This document shows, one piece after another, positions 22,024-30,805 of a DNA stretch of 64,000 bases. The stretch is taken from the NCBI RefSeq assembly GCF_900105355.1, contig NZ_FNSC01000001.1, positions 4,340,001 through 4,404,000 on the forward strand. The letters run 5' to 3'. Both the position numbers and the translations under genes were made by a program. The stretch's first letter is position 1. Each line of letters starts with the position of its first letter. The notes beneath the pieces are model-generated. The model made no database searches and was not told the DNA's origin. It saw only the letters and a program-made list of their open reading frames with translations. This DNA comes from Pseudomonas anguilliseptica (GTDB lineage: Bacteria; Pseudomonadota; Gammaproteobacteria; Pseudomonadales; Pseudomonadaceae).

Positions 22024-23406
22024 TTACTCCGCCAAACGCCAGGTAGTGCCACCCTTGCCGTCTTCCAGCACCACGCCCATGGCGGTGAGCTGGTCGCGAA
22101 TGCGGTCAGACTCGCCCCAGTTCTTCTCGGCACGGGCCTGCAGACGTGCGGCAATCAAGGCTTCAACTTCAGCAGCATCGACCTTGCCTGCAGCGCCAGC
22201 CTGGAGGAAGGCTTCAGGCTCCAGCTGCAACACGCCGAGCACCCCAGCCAGGCCCTTCAAGCGCGCAGCCAGCCCAGCAGCAGCCTGCACATCGCTTTCG
22301 CGCAGGCGGTTGATCTCACGCGCCAGTTCGAACAACACAGCGCAGGCTTCCGGCGAGTTGAAGTCGTCATCCATGGCCGCCGCAAAACGCTCAACAAAGG
22401 CTTCGCCACCAGCCGGGGCAGCAACAGGCAGGCCCTTGAGTGCGTTATAGAAACGTTCCAGGGCGCCTTTGGCTTCACGCAGGCTGTCTTCTGAGTAGTT
22501 GATCGGGCTGCGGTAATGGCTGGACACCAGCAGGTAGCGCACCACTTCCGGGTGATACTTCTCCAGCACTTCGCGAATGGTGAAGAAGTTGCCCAGGGAC
22601 TTGGACATCTTCTCGCCGTCCACACGCACCGCGCCGGCGTGCATCCAAGCGTTGGCGTAGAGCTTGCCGGTGGCCGCTTCGCTCTGCGCGATCTCGTTTT
22701 CGTGGTGCGGGAACACCAGATCCGGGCCGCCGCCATGAATATCGAAGGTCTCACCCAGGCAGCAGGTCGACATCACCGAGCACTCGATATGCCAGCCCGG
22801 ACGACCGGCACCCCAAGGCGACTCCCAGCTCGGCTCGCCGGGTTTGACGCCTTTCCATAGGACGAAATCCAGCGGATCTTCTTTGATTTCGTCCACTTCA
22901 ATGCGCGCACCGATCTTCAGCTCATCGATCTTGCGGCGCGACAGCTTGCCGTAGGTTTCGAACTTGGTGACGCGGTAGTACACGTCACCATTGCCGGGCG
23001 CGTAGGCAAAACCCTTGTCGATCAGGGTCTGGATCATCTGGTGCATACCGGCGATATGCCCAGTAGCACGTGGTTCCTGATCCGGGCGCAGCACATTCAG
23101 GCGTGCCTCGTCTTCGTGCATAGCGGCGATCATGCGCTCGACCAGCGCTTCAAACGGCTCGCCGTTCTCGTTGGCACGCTTGATGATCTTGTCGTCGATG
23201 TCGGTGATATTGCGCACGTAGGTCACGTCATAGCCACGGTGGCGCAGCCAGCGAGTCACCACATCGAACGCCACCATCACCCGCGCATGACCGATATGAC
23301 AGAAGTCGTAAACCGTCATGCCGCACACATACATGCGCACCTGGTTACCCACCAGCGGTTTGAAGACGTCTTTGCTTTTGGTCAGCGTGTTGTAGATCGA
23401 GAGCAT
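22024..23406 (-). CDS. cysS: Cysteinyl-tRNA synthetase
   Basis: CysS charges tRNA-Cys with cysteine. The 460-residue class I synthetase has the zinc ligand region YVCGMTVYD, the HIGH motif as [12 protein letters not shown] (about residues 38-49), the second zinc region [10 protein letters not shown] and the KMSKS motif [13 protein letters not shown]-terminal helical domain follows. Length matches the family. The start [13 protein letters not shown] fits homologues. glnS lies 62 bases upstream on the same strand, so the two may be co-transcribed. Confidence 0.97.
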   Translation of the reverse strand: MLSIYNTLTKSKDVFKPLVGNQVRMYVCGMTVYDFCHIGHARVMVAFDVVTRWLRHRGYDVTYVRNITDIDDKIIKRANENGEPFEALVERMIAAMHEDEARLNVLRPDQEPRATGHIAGMHQMIQTLIDKGFAYAPGNGDVYYRVTKFETYGKLSRRKIDELKIGARIEVDEIKEDPLDFVLWKGVKPGEPSWESPWGAGRPGWHIECSVMSTCCLGETFDIHGGGPDLVFPHHENEIAQSEAATGKLYANAWMHAGAVRVDGEKMSKSLGNFFTIREVLEKYHPEVVRYLLVSSHYRSPINYSEDSLREAKGALERFYNALKGLPVAAPAGGEAFVERFAAAMDDDFNSPEACAVLFELAREINRLRESDVQAAAGLAARLKGLAGVLGVLQLEPEAFLQAGAAGKVDAAEVEALIAARLQARAEKNWGESDRIRDQLTAMGVVLEDGKGGTTWRLAE

Positions 23407-23468
23407 TGCAGTTCCTTGGAAACCGCGGGCCAGCGTACCGGCCCGGTTCTAATCAGAGCGACTGGGCC

Positions 23469-25133
23469 TTAGGCCCAGGAGTCACGCAGCGTTACGGTAC
23501 GGTTAAACACTGGCGCACCCGGTTTGCTGTCCTTCATATCCGCGCAGAAGTAGCCTTCGCGCTCGAACTGAAAGCGCTCTTCCGGGGCAGCCTCAGCCAG
23601 GGATGGCTCAGCGCGACAGCCCTTGAGCACCACCAGCGAATCCGGGTTGATGTTGTCGAGGAAGCTGCCACCCTCTTCGTCCTTCTCCGGGTTGGCGGAA
23701 CGGAACAGGCGGTCATACAGGCGCACTTCACACTCAACGCTTTCAGCGGCCGGCACCCAGTGAATCACGCCCTTGACCTTGCGACCTTCAGGGTTCTTGC
23801 CCAGGGTGTTTTCGTCGTAGCTGCAGCGCAGTTCAACGATATTGCCCTCGGCATCCTTGATCGCCTCATCGGCGCGAATCACGTAGCTGCCACGCAGACG
23901 CACTTCACCGCCTGGGATCAGGCGTTTGAAGCCGGCCGGCGGGACTTCTTCGAAGTCGCTGGCATCGATGTAGATTTCGCGACTGAACGGCAGCACGCGT
24001 ACGCCCATGTCCTGCTTGGGATGGCGCGCCAGTTCCAGGTTTTCCTTCTTCCCTTCCGGGTAATTGCTGATCACCACTTTCAGCGGCTTGAGCACGCACA
24101 TGGCGCGTGCGGCATTGGCGTCCAGGTCATCACGAATAGCGAATTCCAGCATGCCAATATCCACCACGCCGCCAGCGCGGTTGACGCCAATCATATCGCA
24201 GAAGGCGCGGATCGACGCCGGGGTATAGCCGCGACGGCGGAAGCCCGACAGGGTCGACATGCGCGGGTCGTCCCAACCATTGACGTGGTTTTCGTCAACC
24301 AGCTGCTTGAGCTTGCGCTTGCTGGTAATCGTGTAGTTGAGGTTCAGGCGAGCGAACTCGTACTGACGCGGCTGCGCCGGCACTGGCAGCTGCGCCAGGA
24401 ACCACTCGTACAGCGGACGGTGGTCTTCGAACTCCAGGGTACAGATCGAGTGGGTGATGCCTTCGATGGCGTCCGACTGACCGTGGGTGAAGTCATAGCT
24501 CGGGTAGATGCACCACTTGTCACCCGTCTGGTGGTGGTGAGCATGACGAATGCGATAGAGGATCGGGTCGCGCAGGTTGATGTTCGGCGAGGCCATATCG
24601 ATTTTCGCACGCAGCGAACGAACGCCATCAGCGAATTCGCCGGCTTTCATACGCGCGAACAGATCAAGGTTTTCCTCAACGCTGCGCTCACGGAACGGGC
24701 TGTTCTTGCCCGGCTCGGTAAGATTGCCGCGGTAGGCACGCATCTCTTCGGCGTTCAGGTCACAGACGAAGGCTTTGCCCGCCTTGATCAGCTCGATGGC
24801 CCAGGCATGCAGCTGGTCGAAATAATTGGAGGCATAACGCTCCTCGCCCGCCCACTGAAAACCCAGCCACTGCACGTCGCTCTTGATCGCGTCGATGTAC
24901 TCCTGGTCTTCCTTGGCGGGGTTGGTGTCATCAAAGCGCAGGTTGCACTCGCCACCAAACTCCTTGGCCAGGCCGAAGTTCAGACAGATCGACTTGGCGT
25001 GGCCAATATGCAGGTAGCCATTAGGCTCCGGCGGAAAACGGGTAATGATCTTCGCGTGCTTGCCGGCATCCAAGTCAGCCTGGACGATGGGACGAAGAAA
25101 GTTAGCGGCGGCGACAATTTCTGGCTTGCTCAT
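23469..25133 (-). CDS. glnS: Glutaminyl-tRNA synthetase
   Basis: GlnS charges tRNA-Gln directly, so this organism need not rely on the amidotransferase route. The 554-residue class I synthetase has the HIGH motif as [15 protein letters not shown] (about residues 38-52), the KMSKS-like element as [15 protein letters not shown] and the two C-terminal beta-barrel anticodon-binding domains. It starts [18 protein letters not shown]. It is first of the glnS-cysS pair, with the MITE-like element just upstream. Confidence 0.97.
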   Translation of the reverse strand: MSKPEIVAAANFLRPIVQADLDAGKHAKIITRFPPEPNGYLHIGHAKSICLNFGLAKEFGGECNLRFDDTNPAKEDQEYIDAIKSDVQWLGFQWAGEERYASNYFDQLHAWAIELIKAGKAFVCDLNAEEMRAYRGNLTEPGKNSPFRERSVEENLDLFARMKAGEFADGVRSLRAKIDMASPNINLRDPILYRIRHAHHHQTGDKWCIYPSYDFTHGQSDAIEGITHSICTLEFEDHRPLYEWFLAQLPVPAQPRQYEFARLNLNYTITSKRKLKQLVDENHVNGWDDPRMSTLSGFRRRGYTPASIRAFCDMIGVNRAGGVVDIGMLEFAIRDDLDANAARAMCVLKPLKVVISNYPEGKKENLELARHPKQDMGVRVLPFSREIYIDASDFEEVPPAGFKRLIPGGEVRLRGSYVIRADEAIKDAEGNIVELRCSYDENTLGKNPEGRKVKGVIHWVPAAESVECEVRLYDRLFRSANPEKDEEGGSFLDNINPDSLVVLKGCRAEPSLAEAAPEERFQFEREGYFCADMKDSKPGAPVFNRTVTLRDSWA

Positions 25134-25163
25134 GGGGTCCTTGGCGAGTGCGGGGCACGATTT

Positions 25164-25305
25164 AGAGCCTGTTCACAACCTTGCGAGCTAGAGCTAATCG
25201 GTGGCGAAAATAGCCGAGGAAGCGGAGTTTACGACTGTAAATGAGCATTCCGAGGTAGTTTTCAACGCCGTTTAGCCAACGCGCAGCAGGTTGTGGACAG
25301 GCTCT
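25164..25305. mobile_element. 142-bp MITE-like palindromic element between glnS and ppiB
   Basis: The ends are imperfect inverted repeats. AGAGCCTGTTCACAACCTTG at the left matches the reverse complement of the right end, AGAGCCTGTCCACAACCTGC. The interior has no coding capacity. It lies in the 306-base glnS-ppiB gap, between two divergent genes. Elements with these terminal motifs are common between Pseudomonas genes as I recall. Confidence 0.7.
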
Positions 25306-25439
25306 CAGGGTAGGCCGGCTTATACAAAGCGCTTATCATAGCCGAAGCTGTCAACCCCCTGACAGGCCCAAGAACCGCTGCAATGCCCTTTGCTGGAAAT
25401 TCAGCGGCTCACGGATTTATCGACAGAGCGATTACCTAC

Positions 25440-25934
25440 ATGATCAAGCTGCACACCAACCACGGCGTTATCACCCTTAACCTGTTCGAAGACAAAGCCC
25501 CGGAAACTGTGGCCAACTTCAAGCAGTACGTCTCGGAAGGCCACTACGACAACACGGTGTTCCACCGCGTAATCAGCAACTTCATGATTCAAGGCGGCGG
25601 TTTCGAGCCGGGCATGAAACAAAAAACCACCCGCGCCCCGATCAAGAACGAAGCCAACAACGGCGTCGCCAACAAGATCGGCACCGTAGCTATGGCCCGT
25701 ACCATGGAGCCGCATTCGGCCTCTGCGCAGTTCTTTATCAACGTGGGCGACAACAGCTTCCTCAACCACAGCGCGCCGACCGTACAAGGCTGGGGCTATG
25801 CGGTGTTCGGTGAAGTGGTTGAAGGCATGGACGTGGTCAACGCCATCAAGGCCGTTGCAACCACCAGCAAGTCTGGCCACCAGGATGTACCGGTTGATGA
25901 CGTGATCATCGAGCGCGCCGAGATCGTTGAGTGA
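25440..25934 (+). CDS. ppiB: Peptidyl-prolyl cis-trans isomerase B (cyclophilin type, cytoplasmic)
   Basis: PpiB catalyses proline isomerisation during folding. The start [19 protein letters not shown] at 25440 gives 164 residues with no signal peptide; a longer upstream frame is rejected because homologues begin here. The cyclophilin core is present: [15 protein letters not shown] with the catalytic Arg, [13 protein letters not shown] and [15 protein letters not shown]. Its stop codon overlaps the GTG start of lpxH by 4 bases, indicating translational coupling. Confidence 0.95.
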   Translation: MIKLHTNHGVITLNLFEDKAPETVANFKQYVSEGHYDNTVFHRVISNFMIQGGGFEPGMKQKTTRAPIKNEANNGVANKIGTVAMARTMEPHSASAQFFINVGDNSFLNHSAPTVQGWGYAVFGEVVEGMDVVNAIKAVATTSKSGHQDVPVDDVIIERAEIVE

Positions 25935-26659
25935 TTCTACTGATCTCCGATCTGCATCTTGAACAGGCGCGCCCGGATATCAGCCGGGCGTTTCTGCACT
26001 TTCTCGAAACCCGTGCAGTTCACGCTGACGCCCTGTATATCCTCGGCGACTTCTTTGAAGTGTGGATCGGCGACGACGCCATCACGCCTTTTCAACGCTC
26101 GATTGCCCAAGCATTGCGCAGCCTTAGCGAGCGCGGCACACGTATTTACCTGATGCATGGCAATCGTGATTTCCTGATCGGCAAGACCTTCTGCCAAGAA
26201 GCTGGTTGCACCCTGCTTCCCGACCCGTGCGTGATCGAGCTTAACGGTGAGCGGACATTACTGATGCATGGCGACAGCCTGTGCACTCAGGACATCGGCT
26301 ACATGAAGTTGCGCCGTTGGCTGCGCAACCCCATTTCGCTGTTTATCCTGCGCAACTTGCCGCTCAAAACCCGGCAAAAACTGGCGCGCAAACTGCGCAA
26401 TGAAAGCCGCACGCAAACGCGGATGAAAGCCGGCGATATTGTCGACGTCACCACGGATGAAGTACCGCGCATCATGGCCGCCCACCGTGTGTGCTCCCTG
26501 ATTCACGGCCATACCCACCGCCCTGCTACACACTCGCTACAAGTCAACGGCCAGGTAGCGCAACGCATTGTGCTTGGCGACTGGGATAAACAGGGCTGGG
26601 CGTTGCAAGTTGACTGCCAGGGACTGCAACAAAGCGCCTTCGAACTGGCTCCTGCCTGA
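25931..26659 (+). CDS. lpxH: UDP-2,3-diacylglucosamine diphosphatase LpxH
   Basis: LpxH hydrolyses UDP-2,3-diacylglucosamine to lipid X at the inner membrane surface, the fourth step of lipid A synthesis. The 242-residue calcineurin-like phosphoesterase has its metal-binding motifs in order: [35 protein letters not shown] and [12 protein letters not shown]. Translation starts at GTG 25931, overlapping the ppiB stop. This coupling with ppiB is the usual arrangement in Pseudomonas. Confidence 0.96.
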   Translation: MILLISDLHLEQARPDISRAFLHFLETRAVHADALYILGDFFEVWIGDDAITPFQRSIAQALRSLSERGTRIYLMHGNRDFLIGKTFCQEAGCTLLPDPCVIELNGERTLLMHGDSLCTQDIGYMKLRRWLRNPISLFILRNLPLKTRQKLARKLRNESRTQTRMKAGDIVDVTTDEVPRIMAAHRVCSLIHGHTHRPATHSLQVNGQVAQRIVLGDWDKQGWALQVDCQGLQQSAFELAPA

Positions 26660-26758
26660 AACTTTGACGGCGCGCACAAAGCGCTAAACGGCCCCCCTTG
26701 ACGGATTATTCGCCGATCATCAGCATCGGCGACCTCAAAACGCCATCAGGGACCGATC

Positions 26759-28093
26759 ATGCTGATCAACAAGGTACAGCTCTTAAAATACGCCATTGCC
26801 CCCGCCGCACTCGTAGCGCTGAGCTTTGTTACATTCAACAGTGTTTTTTTCTATAACGAAGCCGGTTTTGCCACCCACGTGCGGACCATCTTCGGCGAAG
26901 AGAAAGTGGTCGACGACGTTGGCTACGCCACCAAATGGTTCGGCCGCGCCACCGCCTGGAAGAAGGCCCTGAGCGTACAGTCGGTGCTCACCGAAGCCCT
27001 GGCCATCGACGACAGCAGCGACAACGACTCGCTCGGCGCGACTATCGAAGCCTTCCCTATCGTGTTTCTCGGCAACGTCGACGCCAAGGTCGAGTCCTCC
27101 GCGCGCTTCCGCCTGCCGGCGGGCGAGCAGTTCCTGAAAATCGCCCAGGAATACCGCAACCCGGAGAACTTCATCAAAACCGCGCTGGTGCCGGCCATCA
27201 AGGAAACCCTGCAAGCCACCGCCTCGCTGATGAGCGCCGATGACTTCTATGCCGGTGCACGTAGCGAGTTCGCCGCCGAGTTTGAAAACCAGCTCAATGA
27301 CGGCCTGTACCTGATCAAGCGCAAGGAAATTCGCGGCCCGCGCGGCCATCAACCGAGCCAGACCGCGATTCTGCAAGCTGGTACCGAGCAAGGCGCGTTC
27401 GGCGACAACAACGTCAGCCAGTTCGTCACCGAAAAGGTCATGGACAGCAAAGGCATCCCGGTACGCAAGCAGCAGCAATTCCGCAAATACGGCGTGGAAG
27501 TGGTTGAAGCGCGCATCACCAACGTCGACCCCAACCCTCAGTACAAACAGCGCATGGTCAAGGTGCAGCAAGCCCTGGCTGAGCTGGCCGTCGCGCGGCA
27601 GAACCGCCTGAAGGAAGAAGAAGAGAAGCTGCTGGTGACCGCCCGCGGTGAAAAGGAAGTGGAAGCGCGCCGCCAGGAAACCCTGCGCGACCAGATCGAA
27701 CGTACCACCCAGGCAGAAACCGAGAAGCAGCTGGCGATCATCAACGCCGAGCGTGAGAAAGGCCGCGCCGAGATCGAAAAACAGACCGCCGAACTGCTGC
27801 GTGATAAAGCAGCGATCACTGCAGACGCAACGAAAATCACCGCCGACGCCGAAGCCCATGCCCGTGAAGCCGTGATCAAGGCGGACGGAGCGCTACAACC
27901 TAAGCTTGATGCGCTGATCGCGATCAACAAGGTCTGGGCCGAAGCTGCTGCTCAGGCACCGGTGCCGAGTGTGATGATGGGCGGCGGTAGCGATGGCACC
28001 AGCAGCCGCCAGGATGAAATCGGCCAGCTGATGGGCGTACTGGCCACCAAGGCGGCACGCGACCTGGCGCTAGACCTGAAAGTGCAGCAGTAA
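26759..28093 (+). CDS. SPFH/band-7 domain membrane protein
   Basis: This 444-residue protein has one N-terminal membrane segment (about residues 11-31, YAIAPAALVALSFVTFNSVFF) and an SPFH-like domain to about residue 270. A long charged coiled coil (about 270-380, rich in EEEEK, EVEARRQE and EREKGRAEIEK) follows, then a Gly/Ser-rich tail. SPFH proteins scaffold membrane microdomains or regulate membrane proteases; the specific role here is not known. Its divergence from flotillin and HflK/C makes a tighter call unsafe. It is monocistronic and converges on miaE. Confidence 0.8.
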   Translation: MLINKVQLLKYAIAPAALVALSFVTFNSVFFYNEAGFATHVRTIFGEEKVVDDVGYATKWFGRATAWKKALSVQSVLTEALAIDDSSDNDSLGATIEAFPIVFLGNVDAKVESSARFRLPAGEQFLKIAQEYRNPENFIKTALVPAIKETLQATASLMSADDFYAGARSEFAAEFENQLNDGLYLIKRKEIRGPRGHQPSQTAILQAGTEQGAFGDNNVSQFVTEKVMDSKGIPVRKQQQFRKYGVEVVEARITNVDPNPQYKQRMVKVQQALAELAVARQNRLKEEEEKLLVTARGEKEVEARRQETLRDQIERTTQAETEKQLAIINAEREKGRAEIEKQTAELLRDKAAITADATKITADAEAHAREAVIKADGALQPKLDALIAINKVWAEAAAQAPVPSVMMGGGSDGTSSRQDEIGQLMGVLATKAARDLALDLKVQQ

Positions 28094-28112
28094 GCACCAC
28101 ACACTCACCTAC

Positions 28113-28141
28113 AAAAAAGCGCCCAATTGGGCGCTATTTTA
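28113..28141. terminator. Bidirectional terminator between the SPFH gene and miaE
   Basis: GCGCCC-AATT-GGGCGC hairpin flanked by AAAAAA on one side and TATTTTATTTT on the other. Confidence 0.7.
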
Positions 28142-28143
28142 TT

Positions 28144-28749
28144 TTAGAGCGGCGGCACACCGCTGTGAAAGCGAAACTCAGTGTCTGGCGACTCGATCAG
28201 TTCGCGCTCCGCCGCCCTCACCCGTTCGATGGCCTGATCAACGTCACGCGCCTCGCCATACTGATAAGCCAGCTTCAGGTAATTCTGAAAATGCCGCGCT
28301 TCGCTTTTCAGCAAACCGAAGTAGAACTTGCCCAGTTCTTCATCCAGATGCGGCACCAAGGCCTCGAAACGCTCACAGCTGCGCGCCTCGACAAACGCAC
28401 CGACCACCAGGGTATCCACCAGTTTGTGCGGCTCATGGGTACGCACCACCTTACGTAAGCCTGAGGCGTAGCGCGCCGCCGACACCGGGCGCAGGCCGAT
28501 TTTGCGGCGTTTCATGATGCGCAGCACCTGTTCATGGTGCACCAGCTCCTCACGGGCCAGGCGCGACATGGCGTTGAGCAGATCAACGTAGGTGCTGTAC
28601 TTGGCCATCAGACTCAGCGCCGTGCTGGCGGCCTTGAATTCGCAGTTCTTGTGGTCAATCAGCAAGGTCTGCTGATCGGCCAAGGCAGCGGTGATCCAGG
28701 CATCTGGTGTGCGGCAACCGAGAAACTCGTGGATTTCCGGCAGGTTCAT
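28144..28749 (-). CDS. miaE: tRNA-(ms2io6A37) hydroxylase MiaE
   Basis: MiaE is a non-haem diiron monooxygenase that hydroxylates the isopentenyl group of ms2i6A37 in tRNAs reading UNN codons, using O2. The 201-residue protein has the diiron ligand motifs EELVHHEQVL and EARSCERFEAL, and SEARHFQNYL near residue 152, in a four-helix bundle. Length and start (MNLPEIHEFLGCRTPDAW) fit the family. It stands alone, sharing a terminator with the SPFH gene. Confidence 0.92.
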   Translation of the reverse strand: MNLPEIHEFLGCRTPDAWITAALADQQTLLIDHKNCEFKAASTALSLMAKYSTYVDLLNAMSRLAREELVHHEQVLRIMKRRKIGLRPVSAARYASGLRKVVRTHEPHKLVDTLVVGAFVEARSCERFEALVPHLDEELGKFYFGLLKSEARHFQNYLKLAYQYGEARDVDQAIERVRAAERELIESPDTEFRFHSGVPPL

Positions 28750-28918
28750 CGGTGCACACTCAACATCGGGCTATACCCGGACTGAACGATGGTGCAACGC
28801 AGCAAATGATCGGTTTGGGCTGACAGATACATAAATTCACAAAAATGGGCGGGCTTGGCTTGAGCAGTGCGGCTGCAGGGCCGCCATTATACGAATGAAC
28901 ACGCGAACAGCCACTCGA

Positions 28919-28932
28919 TTGACGCCGGTCAA
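28919..28932 (+). promoter_or_regulatory. Anr/FNR box upstream of the universal stress gene
   Basis: TTGACGCCGGTCAA matches the TTGAT-N4-ATCAA dyad with two symmetric changes. A -10 like element TATAGT at 28956-28961 puts the box centre near -42 from the predicted start, the class II activation position. Confidence 0.65.
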
Positions 28933-28997
28933 GCAGCAAGCCAGTGGCAGCGATCTATAGTGATAAACAGTACAACCGACTGCACATGGAGATGATC

Positions 28998-29861
28998 ATG
29001 CAAGCTATTCGCAGCATTCTGGTGGTGATGGAGCCCAATCACACGGAAGACCTGGCCCTGAAACGCGCCAAGCTGATTGCCGGCGTCACTCAATCGCACC
29101 TGCACCTGTTGGTATGCGACAAGAAAAGTGATCACACCGGCTACCTGCGCGACCTTACTGGCTTGCTCAACAGCGAAGGTTTCAGCACCTCCAGCCAACA
29201 AGCCTGGGATGAAAGCCAACACCAGACCATCGTGAACGTGCAGCAGGCCGAAGGCTGTGGGCTGGTAATCAAGCAGCATTTCCCTGACAACCCACTGAAA
29301 AAAGCCCTGCTCACCCCCGATGACTGGAAGCTGCTGCGCTACTGCCCTGCACCAGTGCTGATGGTAAAAACCGAAAAACCCTGGGCCGGCACCGCGATCC
29401 TGGCGGCCGTCGATGTCGGGAATGCCGACAGCGAACACCGCACTCTGCACACCAGCATCGTCAGCCATGGCTTTGATATTGCTGCCCTGGCCAAGGCCGA
29501 ACTGCATGTAATCAGCGCTCACCCGGCACCCATGCTCTCGGCGGCCGACCCAACCTTCCAGCTCAAGGAAACCATCGAAGCGCGCTACCGCGAGCAATGC
29601 AAAGCGTTTCAAGCCGAGTACGAGATCAGCGATGAGCGTCTGCATATCGCTGAAGGCCCGGCCGATGTGCTGATTCCTCAGACGGCGCATCGACTCAATG
29701 CTGGCGTGACGGTGATCGGCACTGTGGCGCGTACCGGGATTTCCGGCGCACTGATCGGCAATACCGCCGAGGTAATTCTCGACTCGCTGGAAAGCGACAT
29801 TCTGGTACTCAAGCCAGATGACATCATCACCCACCTGGAAGAGCTGGTCGCCCAGCGCTAA
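28998..29861 (+). CDS. Universal stress protein (tandem Usp domains)
   Basis: This 287-residue cytoplasmic protein starts at MQAIRSILVVMEPNHTED, with GGAG upstream; earlier in-frame ATGs lie in the leader. Two UspA-like domains are readable. The second begins GTAILAAVDVGNADSEH and ends VTVIGTVARTGISGALIGNTAEVIL, with the nucleotide-loop glycines G-x2-G-x9-G. Several pseudomonad Usp proteins support anaerobic survival under Anr control. The FNR-type dyad upstream fits that role here, which is inference. Confidence 0.88.
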   Translation: MQAIRSILVVMEPNHTEDLALKRAKLIAGVTQSHLHLLVCDKKSDHTGYLRDLTGLLNSEGFSTSSQQAWDESQHQTIVNVQQAEGCGLVIKQHFPDNPLKKALLTPDDWKLLRYCPAPVLMVKTEKPWAGTAILAAVDVGNADSEHRTLHTSIVSHGFDIAALAKAELHVISAHPAPMLSAADPTFQLKETIEARYREQCKAFQAEYEISDERLHIAEGPADVLIPQTAHRLNAGVTVIGTVARTGISGALIGNTAEVILDSLESDILVLKPDDIITHLEELVAQR

Positions 29862-29879
29862 CCCTTCTGCCGCGTAACG

Positions 29880-29907
29880 AAAAAGCCGCCTGAACAGGCG
29901 GCTTTTT
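29880..29907. terminator. Bidirectional terminator after the usp gene
   Basis: Perfect GCCGCCTG-AA-CAGGCGGC stem with A5 and T5 flanks, between convergent genes. Confidence 0.85.
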
Positions 29908-29922
29908 CGTTTGAAGATGGCT

Positions 29923-30435
29923 TCAGACTCTTATCTCAAGTCCTTCAAGCAGAAAACGCGGCGCGATGTAGCGCTCGTAATGCGCCTCGGACAGCAGAAA
30001 GAACTCGCGATCAATCGCATCGCGCAGCTCCGGCAGGCCCCAGCTGCGAAACTCTGGCAGCAGCACCATGCCATAGGCCTCCAACTGACTGATCACTCGT
30101 GCGCCACGGGCGATCAGTTGATAGGCCCAGCAATACGGTGACTGTTGCGGGACAAAACGGATCTTGCGCTGCTCCAGCTGCATTCGCAGACGATCAGCAT
30201 CGAAAACCTCCAGCTTAGCCGCCATCACCTGCACCAACAGCACCTCCAGGCGCAGCCAAACGGCACGCTTTTCCTCATCGTTATAGCCGTTCCAGTTGAT
30301 CACCTCATGGTGGAAGCGCTTACAGCCACGGCAGACCAGATCACCGTAAACAGTGGAGCACAGGCCGACACAAGGGGTTTTGATACGTTGGTTGGACATA
30401 ACGAAAGGCATGGGTACTGGCGGATAAGGCGGCAT
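29923..30435 (-). CDS. DUF1289 domain protein
   Basis: This 170-residue protein carries the DUF1289 cysteine motif TPCVGLCSTVYGDLVCRGCKRFHHEVINW near the N-terminus, a probable small metal or Fe-S binding site. An uncharacterised helical region follows. I chose the ATG at 30435 because AAAGGG lies five bases upstream. Start sites at 30411 or 30399 are possible but lack such a site. Function unknown. It is divergent from acnB. Confidence 0.8.
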   Translation of the reverse strand: MPPYPPVPMPFVMSNQRIKTPCVGLCSTVYGDLVCRGCKRFHHEVINWNGYNDEEKRAVWLRLEVLLVQVMAAKLEVFDADRLRMQLEQRKIRFVPQQSPYCWAYQLIARGARVISQLEAYGMVLLPEFRSWGLPELRDAIDREFFLLSEAHYERYIAPRFLLEGLEIRV

Positions 30436-30548
30436 CTTAGCCCTTTGTCTAAGGCAGATCACCCCCAGATAAACAGGGCCTTTGGCTTAACTTTATCAAA
30501 GCTTTCCAGTAGAATTGGCCGGCCTTTTAGAGGCAGCAACGTCCGTTG

Positions 30549-30687
30549 GAAGCTGTTTTCAAAGCGTCACGAGCACAGTCAATCCTGCAGGTTCGATGTT
30601 GGTGCCGACCCTTGAACCACCCTTCAAGTGTCTGCACCAGCCCTCATCCAGCCCGTCCTGCCGGCGTAAAACTTTGAAAACAGCTTC
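30549..30687. repeat. 16-bp perfect inverted repeat in the acnB leader region
   Basis: GAAGCTGTTTTCAAAG (30549-30564) recurs as its exact complement CTTTGAAAACAGCTTC (30672-30687), 107 bases later. This can form a long-range stem in an acnB leader RNA, or mark the ends of a small mobile or regulatory element. Confidence 0.7.
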
Positions 30688-30805
30688 TGCAAGAAAGCAG
30701 CGCAACCTCGGCTGAGCGGCCCATAAAGCCACGAAGCGCCTGGTTTGTTGCTTTCTGGATCGCGTCCCGGACAACCCTTTGGGACCACTGATGAGGGTAA
30801 TAACT

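Noticed and set aside
23406..25244. 612-codon plus-strand frame opposite glnS
   Set aside because: Antisense shadow; glnS motifs are unambiguous on the minus strand.
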